A stretch of DNA of 64,000 nt from Streptomyces albus subsp. albus (GTDB lineage: Bacteria > Actinomycetota > Actinomycetes > Streptomycetales > Streptomycetaceae), in NCBI RefSeq assembly GCF_000719865.1, contig NZ_JOID01000028.1, positions 13,049 through 77,048 on the forward strand. The letters run 5' to 3'. Below, in pieces: positions 1 to 10,200 of this stretch. Below the pieces are notes generated by a model, which was not told the origin of the DNA, did not search any database, and was given only the letters and a program-made list of their open reading frames with translations. Position 1 is the first letter of the stretch, and the number at the start of each line of letters is the position of its first letter. The position numbers and the translations under genes are program-made.

Positions 1-743
1 TCTACCTCGCGCGCCCCGACACCGACATCGCCGGCCGCAACGTCTACCTCTCCCGGGTGGAGATGGGCCGCAGGCTGGCCGCCGAGGCCCCCGCCGACGC
101 GGACCTGGTGATACCCACCCCGGAGTCCGGAACCCCGGCCGCCGTCGGCTATGCCGAGGCCAGCGGCATTCCGTACGGTTCCGGGCTGGTCAAGAACAGC
201 TACGTGGGCCGGACCTTCATCCAGCCGAGCCAGACCATCCGGCAGCTCGGTATCCGGCTGAAGCTCAACCCGCTCAAGGAAGTCATCCGCGGCAAGCGGC
301 TGGTGGTCGTCGACGACTCGATCGTCCGCGGCAACACCCAGCGGGCCCTGGTCCGGATGCTCCGCGAGGCCGGTGCCGCCGAGATCCACGTCCGGATCTC
401 CTCCCCGCCGATCAAGTGGCCGTGCTTCTTCGGCATCGACTTCGCCACCCGGGCGGAGCTGATCGCCAACGGGCTGTCGGTCGAGGAGATCGGCAAGTCG
501 CTGGGCGCCGACTCCCTCGCGTACATCTCCATCGACTCGATGGTCGAGGCGACGACGATCCCGAAGAAGGACCTCTGCCGGGCCTGCTTCGACGGCGAGT
601 ACCCGATGGACCTGCCGGACCCGGAGCTGCTCGGCAAGCACCTGCTGGAAGCCGAGACGGCGGAGCCCAGTCGCACCGACGCGGACGGCCTGGTCTCGCC
701 GACCGCCGGGGTCGGCGGCGCGGACGCCCTGCGCCGCCCGTAG
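1..743 (+). CDS. purF: Amidophosphoribosyltransferase, C-terminal part (5' end outside window)
   Basis: The frame is open from base 3 with no start, so only the last ~247 residues are present. PurF makes phosphoribosylamine from PRPP and glutamine, the first committed step of purine synthesis, in the cytoplasm. The PRPP-binding signature VVVDDSIVRG lies at about 304-333, preceded by the family segment YVGRTFIQPSQ. A conserved CRACFDGEYP block near 576-607 marks the end of the enzyme, followed by a poorly conserved tail. purM follows 137 bp downstream on the same strand, so the two are probably co-transcribed. Family identity is certain; the N-terminal glutaminase domain cannot be judged here. 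Confidence 0.97.
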   Translation, partial: YLARPDTDIAGRNVYLSRVEMGRRLAAEAPADADLVIPTPESGTPAAVGYAEASGIPYGSGLVKNSYVGRTFIQPSQTIRQLGIRLKLNPLKEVIRGKRLVVVDDSIVRGNTQRALVRMLREAGAAEIHVRISSPPIKWPCFFGIDFATRAELIANGLSVEEIGKSLGADSLAYISIDSMVEATTIPKKDLCRACFDGEYPMDLPDPELLGKHLLEAETAEPSRTDADGLVSPTAGVGGADALRRP

Positions 744-880
744 CCCGGCCGCAGCGCCGCACTGCCCGCACCGAGGGTCCTTCCCGGGCCCGGGCCCGGG
801 TCATCGAGCCCCGGGCCACAGAGCCCCGAGCACAACGAGCTACGAGCCCCGAGCCCCGAGCCACGAAAGACTGAGGCGTC

Positions 881-1972
881 ATGTCCGAGAGCACCGCTGC
901 CGGCCGTCCGACGGCGTCCTACAAGACGGCGGGCGTCGACATCGAGGCGGGCGACCGCGCGGTCGAGCTGATGAAGCAGTGGGTGAAGAAGGCCACCCGC
1001 CCCGAGGTCGTGGGCGGTCTCGGCGGCTTCGCCGGGCTCTTCGACGCCTCCGTCCTGAAGCGCTACGAGCGGCCGCTGCTGGCGTCCGCCACCGACGGCG
1101 TCGGCACCAAGGTCGACATCGCCCGCCGCATGGGCGTGTACGACACGATCGGCCACGACCTGGTCGGCATGGTCGTGGACGATCTGGTGGTGTGCGGTGC
1201 CGAGCCGCTGTTCATGACCGACTACATCGCCGTGGGCAAGGTCCGCCCCGAGCGGGTGGCGGCCATCGTCAAGGGCATCGCCGAGGGCTGTGTGCTGGCC
1301 GGCTGCGCGCTCGTCGGCGGGGAGACCGCGGAACACCCGGGTCTGCTGGAGCCGGACGACTTCGACGTCGCCGGGGCCGGCACGGGCGTGGTCGAGGCCG
1401 ACCGCCTGCTGGGCGCGGAACGGATCCGCGCGGGTGACGCGGTGATCGCCATGGCTTCCTCCGGGCTGCACTCCAACGGATACTCACTCGTCCGGCACGT
1501 GCTCTTCGACCGGGCGGGCTACGCGCTGGACCGGGAGATCCCCGAATTCGGCCGGACCCTCGGCGAGGAACTGCTGGAGCCGACGCGGATCTACTCGCTG
1601 GACTGCCTGGCGCTTACCCGCACCACCGAGGTGCACGCCTTCTCGCACATCACCGGCGGCGGCCTGGCCAACAACCTGGCCCGGGTGATCCCGGACGGGC
1701 TGCACGCCACCGTGGACCGCGCCACCTGGACCCCGGCCCCCGTCTTCGACCTGGTCGGCACGGCCGGCTCGGTCGCACGCGAGGAACTGGAGAAGACGCT
1801 CAACATGGGCGTCGGCATGATCGCGGTGGTGGCCCCGGAAGGAGCCGACGCCGCCCTGGCGACGCTCGCCGACCGCGGGGTGGACGCCTGGGTCTGCGGC
1901 GAGATCACCGAACGCGGGCAGGACGGCGCGCACGCCGAGGCGGTGGCCCTGACCGGCGACTACGCCGTGTGA
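881..1972 (+). CDS. purM: Phosphoribosylformylglycinamidine cyclo-ligase (AIR synthetase)
   Basis: A 363-residue cytoplasmic enzyme that closes the imidazole ring, turning FGAM and ATP into AIR in purine biosynthesis. The sequence carries the family's landmarks in order: the glycine-rich GGLGGFAGLFD segment, LLASATDGVGTK, HDLVGMVVDDLVVCGAEPLF, GCALVGGETAEHPG and the later FSHITGGGLANNLARV. Length fits the family. The ATG at 881 is preceded by a modest GAGG ribosome-binding sequence. It follows purF in the conserved purF-purM order; a hairpin at 2116-2156 lies 144 bp after its stop and probably ends the transcript. Confidence 0.97.
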   Translation: MSESTAAGRPTASYKTAGVDIEAGDRAVELMKQWVKKATRPEVVGGLGGFAGLFDASVLKRYERPLLASATDGVGTKVDIARRMGVYDTIGHDLVGMVVDDLVVCGAEPLFMTDYIAVGKVRPERVAAIVKGIAEGCVLAGCALVGGETAEHPGLLEPDDFDVAGAGTGVVEADRLLGAERIRAGDAVIAMASSGLHSNGYSLVRHVLFDRAGYALDREIPEFGRTLGEELLEPTRIYSLDCLALTRTTEVHAFSHITGGGLANNLARVIPDGLHATVDRATWTPAPVFDLVGTAGSVAREELEKTLNMGVGMIAVVAPEGADAALATLADRGVDAWVCGEITERGQDGAHAEAVALTGDYAV

Positions 1973-2115
1973 CGGCGGTGTTGTCGGCGATGCGCGGTGG
2001 GCCCGGAGCAGCGGAACGCCCCGGGACCCGCCTCGGAGCACCGGCACCGGTCGCGATGACGGCCGGTGCGGTGAGGCGGGCACCGGAGGCGCGAGGCCGG
2101 CCCGGCGAGGACAGC

Positions 2116-2156
2116 ACAGAACCCGGTCCGGGGTCTGGCCCACGGACCGGGTCTGT
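2116..2156. terminator. Bidirectional terminator between purM and the DUF3073 gene
   Basis: ACAGAACCCGGTCCG and CGGACCGGGTCTGT pair almost perfectly around a 12-nt loop. It lies between two convergent genes, so it could serve both. Confidence 0.75.
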
Positions 2157-2189
2157 TGTGTGCGTGCCGGGGATGCCGACGCCGCCGCG

Positions 2190-2447
2190 TCAGGCGCGGC
2201 GGCGTGAGGAGTGGTCGGAGGCTTGCGACTCCTCGTCCTCGTCCTCGTCGTCGTTGTACAGCTCCGCGTACTGTGCGTACGGGTCGTCGTCCGGCTCATC
2301 GTCCGCGAAGCGCTCGCCGTTCGGCGGCTGTTTCGTCGTCGATGCGCCCAGCTCGTCGGCCAGCCGTGAGAGGTCAGTCCCACCGCTGTTGTACTTCAGC
2401 TGGCGGGCGACCTTCGTCTGCTTGGCCTTGGCCCGGCCGCGCCCCAT
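2190..2447 (-). CDS. DUF3073 family protein
   Basis: An 85-residue soluble protein of unknown function beginning MGRGRAKAKQTKVARQLKY, the typical start of this actinobacterial family. The basic N-terminus is followed by a segment TDLSRLADEL and a strongly acidic tail with runs of Asp and Glu, then a basic end. I chose the ATG at 2447 over a frame opening 126 bp earlier because GAGGGGG sits at a good distance upstream and the family starts there. In streptomycetes it is a standing neighbour of purM and vdh. The charge pattern suggests nucleic-acid or ribosome contact, but that is only inference. Confidence 0.88.
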   Translation of the reverse strand: MGRGRAKAKQTKVARQLKYNSGGTDLSRLADELGASTTKQPPNGERFADDEPDDDPYAQYAELYNDDEDEDEESQASDHSSRRRA

Positions 2448-2772
2448 GGCTCGACCCCCTCGATTGCGGGGCTCGACGGCCCCAGAGTCTTGACACGCGT
2501 TCATGATCCGGAGCGGACTCTCCGTGAAGAGACCGTCCCGTAGGACTTCAACGGTACCTGCTTCCGCCGCCATACGGTACGTCGCCCGCAGGACGTGCCC
2601 CGCGGCGGGGTCCGCGAGGAGGAATGTCCTCGCTGGTCAACCCCGATTTTACCGGGTCTTCCGGATCGACCCGCCGACGGGTGGTGAGTCTTCTCTCGTC
2701 ACTTCTCGTCGGCGGGCCCCGGCGTGCGTGCCCCGGCGTGCGGGGGCGTACGTGCCCCCCCGGGAGGCGCCG
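2448..2772. other. Intergenic region upstream of the DUF3073 gene, downstream of vdh
   Basis: No coding sequence is supported in these 325 bases. It should hold the DUF3073 promoter on the minus strand and the end of the vdh transcript; I could not identify either with confidence. Confidence 0.4.
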
Positions 2773-3888
2773 TCAGGCGGTGCGGGCCTCCGCCATGCGC
2801 TGCTCGGCGATCCGGTCGGCCGCGACGGCGGGCGGGACGCCGTCGGTCCTGGCGCGGTCGAAGATGGCCAGGGTCGTGTCGAAGATCTGCGCCGCCTTGG
2901 CCTTCGCCCGGTCGAAATCAAAACCGAGCAGCTCATCGGCGACCTGGATGACGCCACCGGCGTTCACGACGTAGTCGGGCGCGTACAGGATGCCGCGGTC
3001 GGCGAGGTCCTTCTCGACGCCCGGGTGGGCCAGCTGGTTGTTGGCCGCGCCGCAGACGACGCGCGCGGTCAGCGCGGGCACCGTGTCGTCGTCCAGGGCG
3101 CCGCCGAGGGCGCAGGGCGCGTAGACGTCCAGACCGGCGCGGATCAGCGTCCCGGTGTCGGGCACGGCCGTCACCTGCGGGTGGCGGGCACGCACCCGTT
3201 CCACGCTCTCCGGCCGCACATCGGTGACCACGACCCGCGCGCCGTCCTCCACGAGGTGGTCCACCAGGTGGTGGCCGACCTTGCCGACCCCGGCCACGCC
3301 GACGGTCCGGCCGCGCAGGGTGGGCTCGCCCCACAGCGTCTGCGCGCTGGCCCGCATGCCCTGGAACACGCCGAAGGCGGTGAGGACCGAGGAGTCGCCG
3401 GCGCCGCCGTTCTCGGGCGAACGCCCGGTGGTCCACCGGCACTCGCGGGCGACGACGTCCATGTCGGCGACGTAGGTGCCGACGTCACAGGCCGTGACGT
3501 AACGGCCGTCCAGCGAGGCGACGAAGCGCCCGTACGCGCGGAGCAGGGCCTCGCTCTTCAGCCCGCCCTCGGCGACCGTGGCCGGGTTGCCGATGATCAC
3601 GGCCTTGCCGCCGCCGTGCGGCAGCCCGGCGAGGGCGTTCTTGTACGACATGCCGCGGGCGAGGTTCAGGGCGTCGAGCACGGCCTCCTCGTCGGAGGCG
3701 TAGGCGTGGAAGCGGGTGCCGCCGAGGGCGGGTCCCAGCGCGGTCGAGTGAAGGGCGATCACGGCCTTGAGGCCGCTCTCGCGGTCCTGGCAGAGCAGGA
3801 CCCGCTCGTGGCCGCCCTGCTCGGAGCGGAAGAGGGTGGACAGGGCGCCGAGATCGCCGGCGGCGGTGGGGTGGGACACGTCGGTCAC
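2773..3888 (-). CDS. vdh: Valine (branched-chain amino acid) dehydrogenase
   Basis: A 371-residue Glu/Leu/Phe/Val dehydrogenase that oxidatively deaminates valine, leucine or isoleucine with NAD+, feeding branched-chain CoA precursors for fatty acids and polyketides. The catalytic segment [10 protein letters not shown] with its Lys is near residue 95, the Asp-containing [13 protein letters not shown] follows at about 133, and the NAD-binding Rossmann motif GVAGVGKVG is near 198-206. The C-terminal [12 protein letters not shown] and [19 protein letters not shown] are typical of the leucine/valine branch. It starts with GTG. Position between the DUF3073 gene and bldC matches the Streptomyces vdh locus as I remember it, which is why I prefer Vdh over leucine or phenylalanine dehydrogenase. 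Confidence 0.93.
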   Translation of the reverse strand: MTDVSHPTAAGDLGALSTLFRSEQGGHERVLLCQDRESGLKAVIALHSTALGPALGGTRFHAYASDEEAVLDALNLARGMSYKNALAGLPHGGGKAVIIGNPATVAEGGLKSEALLRAYGRFVASLDGRYVTACDVGTYVADMDVVARECRWTTGRSPENGGAGDSSVLTAFGVFQGMRASAQTLWGEPTLRGRTVGVAGVGKVGHHLVDHLVEDGARVVVTDVRPESVERVRARHPQVTAVPDTGTLIRAGLDVYAPCALGGALDDDTVPALTARVVCGAANNQLAHPGVEKDLADRGILYAPDYVVNAGGVIQVADELLGFDFDRAKAKAAQIFDTTLAIFDRARTDGVPPAVAADRIAEQRMAEARTA

Positions 3889-4225
3889 GGTGGTGACTCC
3901 CGGAGTCGCGAAGGGTGCCCTCCTGTGGGTGGGGAGGGCCGGTGAGGCACAGAGTAGAACCTGAACCGGCTCCGATCACCAGTGCCGTGCGATGTACCGG
4001 GCGCCGGGGCGAGTGGCGGCCGGACCGCGGCCCCGGGGGCCACCGCGGCGGTGCGCCGGTCGTGCGCCGGTGACGCGCCGGGTGGTGCGCCGGGTGGTGC
4101 GCCGGCGCCCGGGGGCACGGGGACCACGGCGGAGCCCGGGTCCGTAGGCTCTGACGCGGAACGGACATGGGACGCTCCGGACCGGTCCCGCGGGCGGATC
4201 CGGGCTTGTGGACGGGAGTGAACGG

Positions 4226-5080
4226 GTGGGCCTGGCGTCATCGCTGTTCGTGCCGTACGCCGCGTATCTGCGCGTGTACGAGCCACTCGCGGCGTTTCCC
4301 GAGCCGGAGCGCTCGCACTGGTACCGCTACGCCGACCGTGCCGACCCCCCGGGCGCGCAGGACGAGCTGCGCCGCTCGCTGGCGGACCTGCTGCCGACGC
4401 CACCGGTCGCGGTGCCGGTGCACGAGAGCGGGGACGCCTTCGTGACGGTCGTGGACGGCGTCACCTGCGTCTGCCCGTGGCGGACCCGGCTGCGCGGCTG
4501 GCAGGCGCTGGAAGCGCTGCCCGAGCTGCTGCCGGCCCCGGTCCTGGACGCCGCCCTGCCGCCGGTGGTGCGCCGGCAGGCGGCGGACGACCACGAACGC
4601 TGGCGGGAGCGCAACCCGGACGCCCGGCCGTGGATCCGGACCGCCACCTGGCATGTGCCGGTGCGGTGGTTCGCGCTCTTCACGGAGGAGGAGCGGGAGT
4701 ACGTCCAGCGGTCGGAAGTCGGGAAGAAGGCCGAGGGACCGGTGCTCCGCTACCGCACGCCGATGGTCGAGGCGAGACGGCGTGTGGCGCGTGGGCTTAA
4801 AGTTCTGCGTGAGGCGTTGAGTGAGAGTCCGTTGATCGACGGCCTGGAGGATGTGGGTCGTTGGCTGGAGGAGTTCCACCCCCGCTCGCTGGTCGAGCTC
4901 GACTACGGGGGCCTGGTGCACGCCCTGAAGGACGACTGGCTGGCCGGGGACCGTTCGGCCGCCGACGTCGCCGAGGGGCTGGAGGCGCTGCGCGCGGGGG
5001 ACGGCGTGCGGGCCGGGGAGGTGTACCAGCGGCTGATGGAACGCTGGCGCGAGGTCCGGGAACGGGAGTTCGCCAGCTGA
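4226..5080 (+). CDS. Conserved hypothetical protein
   Basis: About 284 residues with no domain I recognise. No signal peptide or membrane span is evident; it looks soluble and rich in Arg, Glu and Trp. Features include a Cys-containing strand VDGVTCVCPWRTR, a WYRYADR motif near the start, and an amphipathic second half with many paired Arg/Glu. I place the start at the GTG at 4226, 8 nt after GGGAG; a GTG at 4208 is an alternative in the same frame. It sits between vdh and bldC, a position occupied by a hypothetical gene in S. coelicolor too, so the gene is probably real and conserved. Confidence 0.8.
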   Translation: MGLASSLFVPYAAYLRVYEPLAAFPEPERSHWYRYADRADPPGAQDELRRSLADLLPTPPVAVPVHESGDAFVTVVDGVTCVCPWRTRLRGWQALEALPELLPAPVLDAALPPVVRRQAADDHERWRERNPDARPWIRTATWHVPVRWFALFTEEEREYVQRSEVGKKAEGPVLRYRTPMVEARRRVARGLKVLREALSESPLIDGLEDVGRWLEEFHPRSLVELDYGGLVHALKDDWLAGDRSAADVAEGLEALRAGDGVRAGEVYQRLMERWREVREREFAS

Positions 5081-5745
5081 CGCGGGAGCGGCGCCGGGTG
5101 GCTCCCGCTCCGCCGCGCCGGCCCCGGACCACGGGCGGCGTGTGCCGTCGGGCGGTCCGGCGGCGTGCGAGGTCGGCCAGGGCTCCGGAGCCTCCCGGGA
5201 CGAACGGGACACCGGGGTCTTCCGGGGCGAACGGGGCGCCGCTTCGGTCGCTTTCCGGCCGCACGGCTGACCGGGCCGTCACCGATGCGGGCGAGGCATC
5301 CCGGGCGTAGCGCCCGATCCGGGCCATTGTCGCAAGCGTGACGGAGAGCACTAATCGGGGCCTTGCTCTTTTCCCCCACCTGCGTGCCAAAATGGGACAA
5401 GGAGTCCCGCAAGGGCTCCTTCCGTCCATCTATGGGCGGATGGCTCTGTTATGTGCTCCTTGGTGGGGCTGGTGGTCACTGATCACGGTGTGACTGATCG
5501 TCACGAGCGGGTAACTGTCCGTTCTGGCCCGGTCCATCGGGATCCGTCGAGCTTGGACACCTCGGAGGGCAATTCCATCGGTTTGGCCGACGCGGCTGGA
5601 CAGATGGTGTAGTTGTAGTGCCGAGGGCAAGCCGTTCGTCCTATAACCGACTCGGCCCGCGTCTGCCATTTCGGGCAACGCGGGTCAAGGTGCAGAATTT
5701 AGAGGAAAGAACCGTGATGGTTCGGTTCTCCCGAGGAGGCCGCTC
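5081..5745. promoter_or_regulatory. Long intergenic region upstream of bldC
   Basis: These 665 bases hold no supportable gene. A bulged inverted repeat (AAGGAGTCCC, loop GCAA, GGGCTCCTT) at 5399-5421 may end the upstream transcript. The segment 5440-5745 is less GC-rich than its surroundings and must contain the bldC promoter and leader; I see no unambiguous -35/-10 pair. Confidence 0.5.
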
Positions 5746-5952
5746 ATGACCGCTCGCACCCCTGATGCCGAGCCGCTGCTGACCCCGGCTGAGGTCGCCA
5801 CGATGTTCCGCGTGGACCCGAAGACGGTCACGCGCTGGGCCAAGGCTGGCAAGCTCACGTCCATCCGCACGCTCGGAGGGCATCGGCGCTACCGCGAAGC
5901 GGAGGTCCGCGCACTGCTGGCGGGCATCCCGCAGCAGCGCAGCGAGGCCTGA
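5746..5952 (+). CDS. bldC: BldC, small MerR-like developmental regulator
   Basis: A 68-residue protein that is essentially a lone MerR-type winged helix-turn-helix: LLTPAEVATMFRVDPKTVTRWAKAGKLTSIRTLGG, then the wing HRRYREAEVRALL. BldC binds tandem repeats as cooperative oligomers and holds back the onset of development in Streptomyces (family knowledge). It lacks the dimerisation helix and effector domain of normal MerR proteins, as BldC does. The ATG at 5746 follows a good CGAGGAGG site. The very long upstream intergenic region fits a heavily regulated gene. Two hairpins follow it at 6023 and 6073. Confidence 0.97.
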   Translation: MTARTPDAEPLLTPAEVATMFRVDPKTVTRWAKAGKLTSIRTLGGHRRYREAEVRALLAGIPQQRSEA

Positions 5953-6022
5953 AACACCTGCATAACCGGGCATTTCCGGGCCCCCCACGGTCCCGGTCCG
6001 GCCCACACCCCACCCCACGACA

Positions 6023-6114
6023 GGAGCCTGCCCCTTCAGGCTCCGGTCCCTTGTTCCTGAGGGCGCGTCGTTGATCGCGCTGGACTCCGCCGGGTCCAGC
6101 GCGATCTTTCTTTT
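6023..6114 (+). terminator. Terminator pair after bldC
   Basis: A first hairpin (GGAGCCTG / CAGGCTCC, 6023-6044) is followed by a 13-bp perfect stem (GATCGCGCTGGAC / GTCCAGCGCGATC, 6073-6106) and then TTTCTTTT, a classical intrinsic terminator with a real T-tract, which is uncommon in this genome. Confidence 0.85.
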
Positions 6115-7006
6115 GCGGGGCGGGAGTTCGGGTCCGCGGTTCCGGCGGGGCTTCCGGGGCGGCCGGCCGGGAAGGCGTTTTCCGGGCCCTCGCCGAGGCG
6201 GCCGGGCGATCGGTTCTGCGCGTCCGTGTTGAGGTCCGGGTGCCCCTTCGGGTGGTTCTCGCGGGTGTTCGCGCAGACCTCACGGGAGAGTACAATTGCA
6301 CATATTAAATCGACGCCTCCCGAGAGGTGTCCGAGTTCCCCTGGCGCGAAAACTCATTCAGTGACACCCGTCACAGCGTGGCCTTCTTGTCCGGCCCAAC
6401 TGGCTTGCGGTAGTGGGAAGTGCGCGTGTTCCGCCGACTGCGTCGGCCGCGGTTCCGCGTGTTGTCCGGCACGGTCCGGCTCCGTCCGGCTCCGTGCAGC
6501 ACGGTCCGGGGGGCCGGGCGGCGCCGGGGCGTGTGCCGCCGGCCGAGGCGGACGGCGGCGCGGGCGTCCGCGCCCCATGTCGAGCGGATGCCGCCATGCG
6601 CCCACCTCCGCGATCCGGCCCCTCCGGTCTGGGTACCTCCCGCCTCCCGGCACCGTCAAGACGCCAGGAGTCCCCGGCTCCGGCGGCACAGCCGCCTGTC
6701 AGCCAACAGAACGTCTACGCAGGGGTGTTGGGCGGCAGTGAGACGGGCGCGGGCCGTGGACGGGCCTACAGCGCGCGGAGGAGGCTCCGCGGGGACGGAC
6801 GGGACCGGGACGGCCCGGAGCGCGTCGTAAGGGGCGAGAGGGGCGCGTGAAGCCGCTGGAGGCCCGAGTGATGCCAGGTGTGCGGTCCTGACGGGATTTG
6901 CTGAGTTACCGGCGGCTACACCGCCTCCGTGATTCCACGACCGTCCAGTTCGCCCGCACCCCGCGCGGGTCGCCGGTGTGGGGGGAGGCGGAGCCGGGGT
7001 GAACGG
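6115..7006. other. Gene-poor stretch with an AT-rich patch
   Basis: Nearly 900 bases without a believable gene: the open frames here have no ribosome-binding site and no recognisable sequence. At about 6285-6315 there is an AT-rich patch (ACAATTGCACATATTAAAT) sharply unlike its surroundings. A copy of the tRNA-Asp 3' end is at 6880-6900. Together these suggest remnants of a lost insertion, though that is inference. Confidence 0.5.
6880..6900 (-). repeat. Displaced copy of the tRNA-Asp 3' end (possible att scar)
   Basis: Twenty-one bases identical to 7046-7066, which cover the last 18 nt of the tRNA-Asp gene plus three flanking bases. It lies in the same orientation, 146 bp beyond the end of the intact gene. 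Such truncated 3' ends are what integrative elements leave next to the tRNA genes they use. Confidence 0.6.
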
Positions 7007-7039
7007 AAGGGCCCGCCCCTCGATGAGGTGCGGGCCCTT
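7007..7039 (-). terminator. Terminator of tRNA-Asp
   Basis: AAGGGCCCGC and GCGGGCCCTT form a 10-bp perfect stem just beyond the tRNA 3' end. Confidence 0.75.
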
Positions 7040-7048
7040 CGCTCCGTG

Positions 7049-7123
7049 CGGTCCTGACGGGATTTGAACCCGCGGCCTCCACCTTGACAGGGTGGCGAGC
7101 ACTCCAAACTGCTCCACAGGACC
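7049..7123 (-). tRNA. tRNA-Asp (GUC)
   Basis: The minus strand folds as a normal cloverleaf: acceptor GGTCCTG / CAGGACC with discriminator G, anticodon loop CTGTCAA (anticodon GTC) on a CCACC/GGTGG stem, and a T-arm around GTTCAAATC. No CCA is encoded. The gene body is identical to the second tRNA-Asp at 29074-29148. Confidence 0.96.
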
Positions 7124-7214
7124 TTGCTGCCGCGCCGACTTCCGTGCGCTGCGAAGCCAGACTCTACAGCAGGTCAGGCACGCAGTCGAACCACGGCCCG
7201 TCCCCGGCGCGCGG

Positions 7215-10200
7215 TTACCGCGCGGTGGACGGTGCCGCCGCGTCGACGGCCTTCACGATGCGCTTGTCGGAGACCGGATACGCCGTGCCCAGCGCGTGCG
7301 CGAAGTAGCTGACCCGCAGTTCCTCGATCATCCAGCGGATCTTCCGCGCCTCCGGCGGCACCGGGCGGCCCGGCGGGAACTGCTCCAGCAGCCAGGCGTA
7401 TTCGTCCCGCATCTCGTGGACCTTCGCCATCCGGCTGCGGTCCCGCTCGGCGTTCACCGGCATCTGCTGGAGCCGGCGGTCCGCCGCCACGAGATAGCGC
7501 ATCAGGTCCGGCAGCCGCCCCACCCCGTGCTCCGTGACGAAGCCCGGCTTGATCAGTTCCGCCAGTTGCTCCCTGACGTCCGCGACCGAGGTGAGGAGCG
7601 CCGACGACGTGGTGGACCGCAGCCGCTGCTCGCACGCGTGCCACGCGGCCAGCACCTCGCGGACCTTGCGGACGGCGTCCATCGTGGCGTCCACGAGATC
7701 GGCCCGTACGGCGTCGTACAGCTTGCGGAAGCTCTCCTCGTCCCAGGCCGGGCCGCCGCGGGCGGCGATGAGGCGGTCGGCGGCGGCGGTCACGCAGTCG
7801 TCGAAGAGGGCCTGGACACTGCCGTGCGGATTGCGGGAGAGCGCCAGCTTCTGCTGGTTGGAGAGCTGGTTCTGGGCGAACTTCGCGGGGTTGACCGGGA
7901 TGCCCAGCAGGATCAGCCGGCGGGTGCCCCGCCACATCGCCTCGGTTTGCTCCCACTCGGTGTCGAAGAGCCGTACGGCCACCGACTCGCCCTCGTCCAC
8001 CAGCGCGGGATACGCCTTGACGGGCTGTCCGGCCCGCCGGGTCTCGAACGTGTGCGGCAGGGTGCCCAGCGTCCAGGAGGTGAGCCCGGTGCGCTGGACC
8101 GGCCCGGCCGGGGCACCCGCGGGCCGCTCGCCGCCCGTGGACGGCTTCTCGAAGGACTGGTCGAAGGCCTTGCTGATCGCCGCCTGCGTCTTGGGCTTGA
8201 GGCGGAGTTTGAGCGCGTCGAGGTCCTTGTCCTCGGCGATCTTGCGGCGGCGCTCGTCCACCACCCGGAAGGTGATCTTGAGATGGTCCGGGACCTTGGA
8301 GAGATCCCAGTCCTCCGGGTCGATCCGGACGCCGACCATCCGCTGGAGTTCCCGGCCGAGGGCCGCCGTCAGCGGCTCCGGCCCGGGAACGGCGGCGGCC
8401 AGGAAACGCTTCGCGTAGTTCGGCGCCGGCACGTAGTTGCGGCGTACGGGCTTGGGGAGGGAACGGATCAGTTCGGTGACCAGCTCCTCCCGCAGTCCCG
8501 GAATCTGCCAGTCGAAGCCCTCCGGGGTGACCTGGTTGAGCACCTGGAGCGGGACGTGGACGGTGACGCCGTCCGCGTCGGCACCCGGCTCGAACTGGTA
8601 CGTCACGCGGAACTTGAGCTTGCCCTGCCGCCAGGAGTCCGGGTAGTCGTCCTTGGAGACGCCCTCCGCCCGCTCGTTGATGAGCATCGACTTCTCGAAG
8701 TCGAGCAGCTCCGGCTCCTCGCGGCGCTTCTTCTTCCACCAGGAGTCGAAGTGCGCGCCGGAGACGACGTCTTCGGGCAGCCGCTGGTCGTAGAAGTCGA
8801 ACAGCGTCTCGTCGTCCACGAGGATGTCGCGGCGGCGGGCGCGGTGCTCCAGCTCCTCGACCTCGCTCAGCAGCTTGCGGTTGTCGTGGAAGAACTGGTG
8901 GTGCGTCCGCCAGTCGCCCTCGACCAGGGCATGGCGGATGAAGAGCTCACGCGAGGTCTCCGGGTCGATGCGCCCGTAGTTGACCTTCCGCTGGGCGACG
9001 ATCGGCACGCCGTAGAGCGTCACCCGCTCATACGCCATCACCGCCGCCTGCTTCTGCTCCCAGTGCGGTTCGCTGTAGTTGCGCTTCACCAGATGCTGCG
9101 CGAGCGGCTCGACCCACTCCGGCTCGATCCTCGCGTTGACCCGCGCCCACAGCCGGGACGTCTCCACCAGCTCGGCCGACATGATCCAGCGCGGCGGCTT
9201 CTTGAAGAGGGCGGAGCCGGGGAAGACCGCGAACTTGGCGCTCCGCGCGCCCAGATACTCGTTCTTCGCCTCGGTGTCCTTGAGCCCGATGTGCGAGAGG
9301 AGACCGGCGAGCAGGGAGGTGTGGACGCGGTCGGCGGGCGCGTCTGGCTCGTCCCCGGCGCCGGTGTGGATGCCCATGCCGCGAGCCACCTGCCGGAGCT
9401 GGGTGTAGATGTCCTGCCACTCCCGTATCCGCAGGTAGTTCAGGAACTCGTTGCGGCACATCCGGCGGAACGCGGAGGAGGACAGCTCCTTCTGCCGCTC
9501 CCGCACATAGCGCCAGAGGTTGAGGAAGGCGAGGAAGTCGGAGGTCTCGTCGCGGAAGCGGGCGTGCTGCTGGTCGGCCTGCTGCTGCTTCTCGGCCGGG
9601 CGTTCGCGCGGGTCCTGGATGGAGAGGGCCGCCGCGATCACCATGACCTCGCGGACACAGCCGTTCCGGTCGGCTTCGAGGACCATCCGGGCCAGCCGCG
9701 GGTCCACGGGCAGCTGGGAGAGCTTGCGGCCGGTCTGGGTGAGCCGCTTGCCCGCGTCCCGCGCGGAGCCCGAAGCCCCCTTCTGCCCGGTGGAGAAGGC
9801 TCCCAGTTCTTCCAGGAGCTGCACGCCGTCCTTGATGTTGCGGCGGTCCGGCGGATCGATGAACGGGAAGCGCTCGATGTCGCCGAGCCCGGCCGCGGTC
9901 ATCTGGAGGATGACGGAGGCGAGGTTGGTGCGGAGGATCTCGGCGTCCGTGAACTCCGGGCGGGAGAGGAAGTCCTCCTCGGAGTAGAGCCGGACGCAGA
10001 TGCCGTCGGCCGTCCGGCCGCAGCGGCCCTTGCGCTGGTTGGCGCTGGCCTGCGAGATCCGCTCGATCGGCAGCCGCTGCACCTTGGTGCGGTGGCTGTA
10101 GCGGGAGATGCGGGCCGTGCCCGGGTCGATGACGTAGCGGATGCCGGGAACGGTGAGGGAGGTCTCGGCGACGTTCGTGGCCAGGACGATGCGGCGGCCG

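Noticed and set aside
804..864. Degenerate GAGCCCCGAG repeats between purF and purM
   Set aside because: Imperfect, GC-rich simple sequence without symmetry; no regulatory meaning could be supported.
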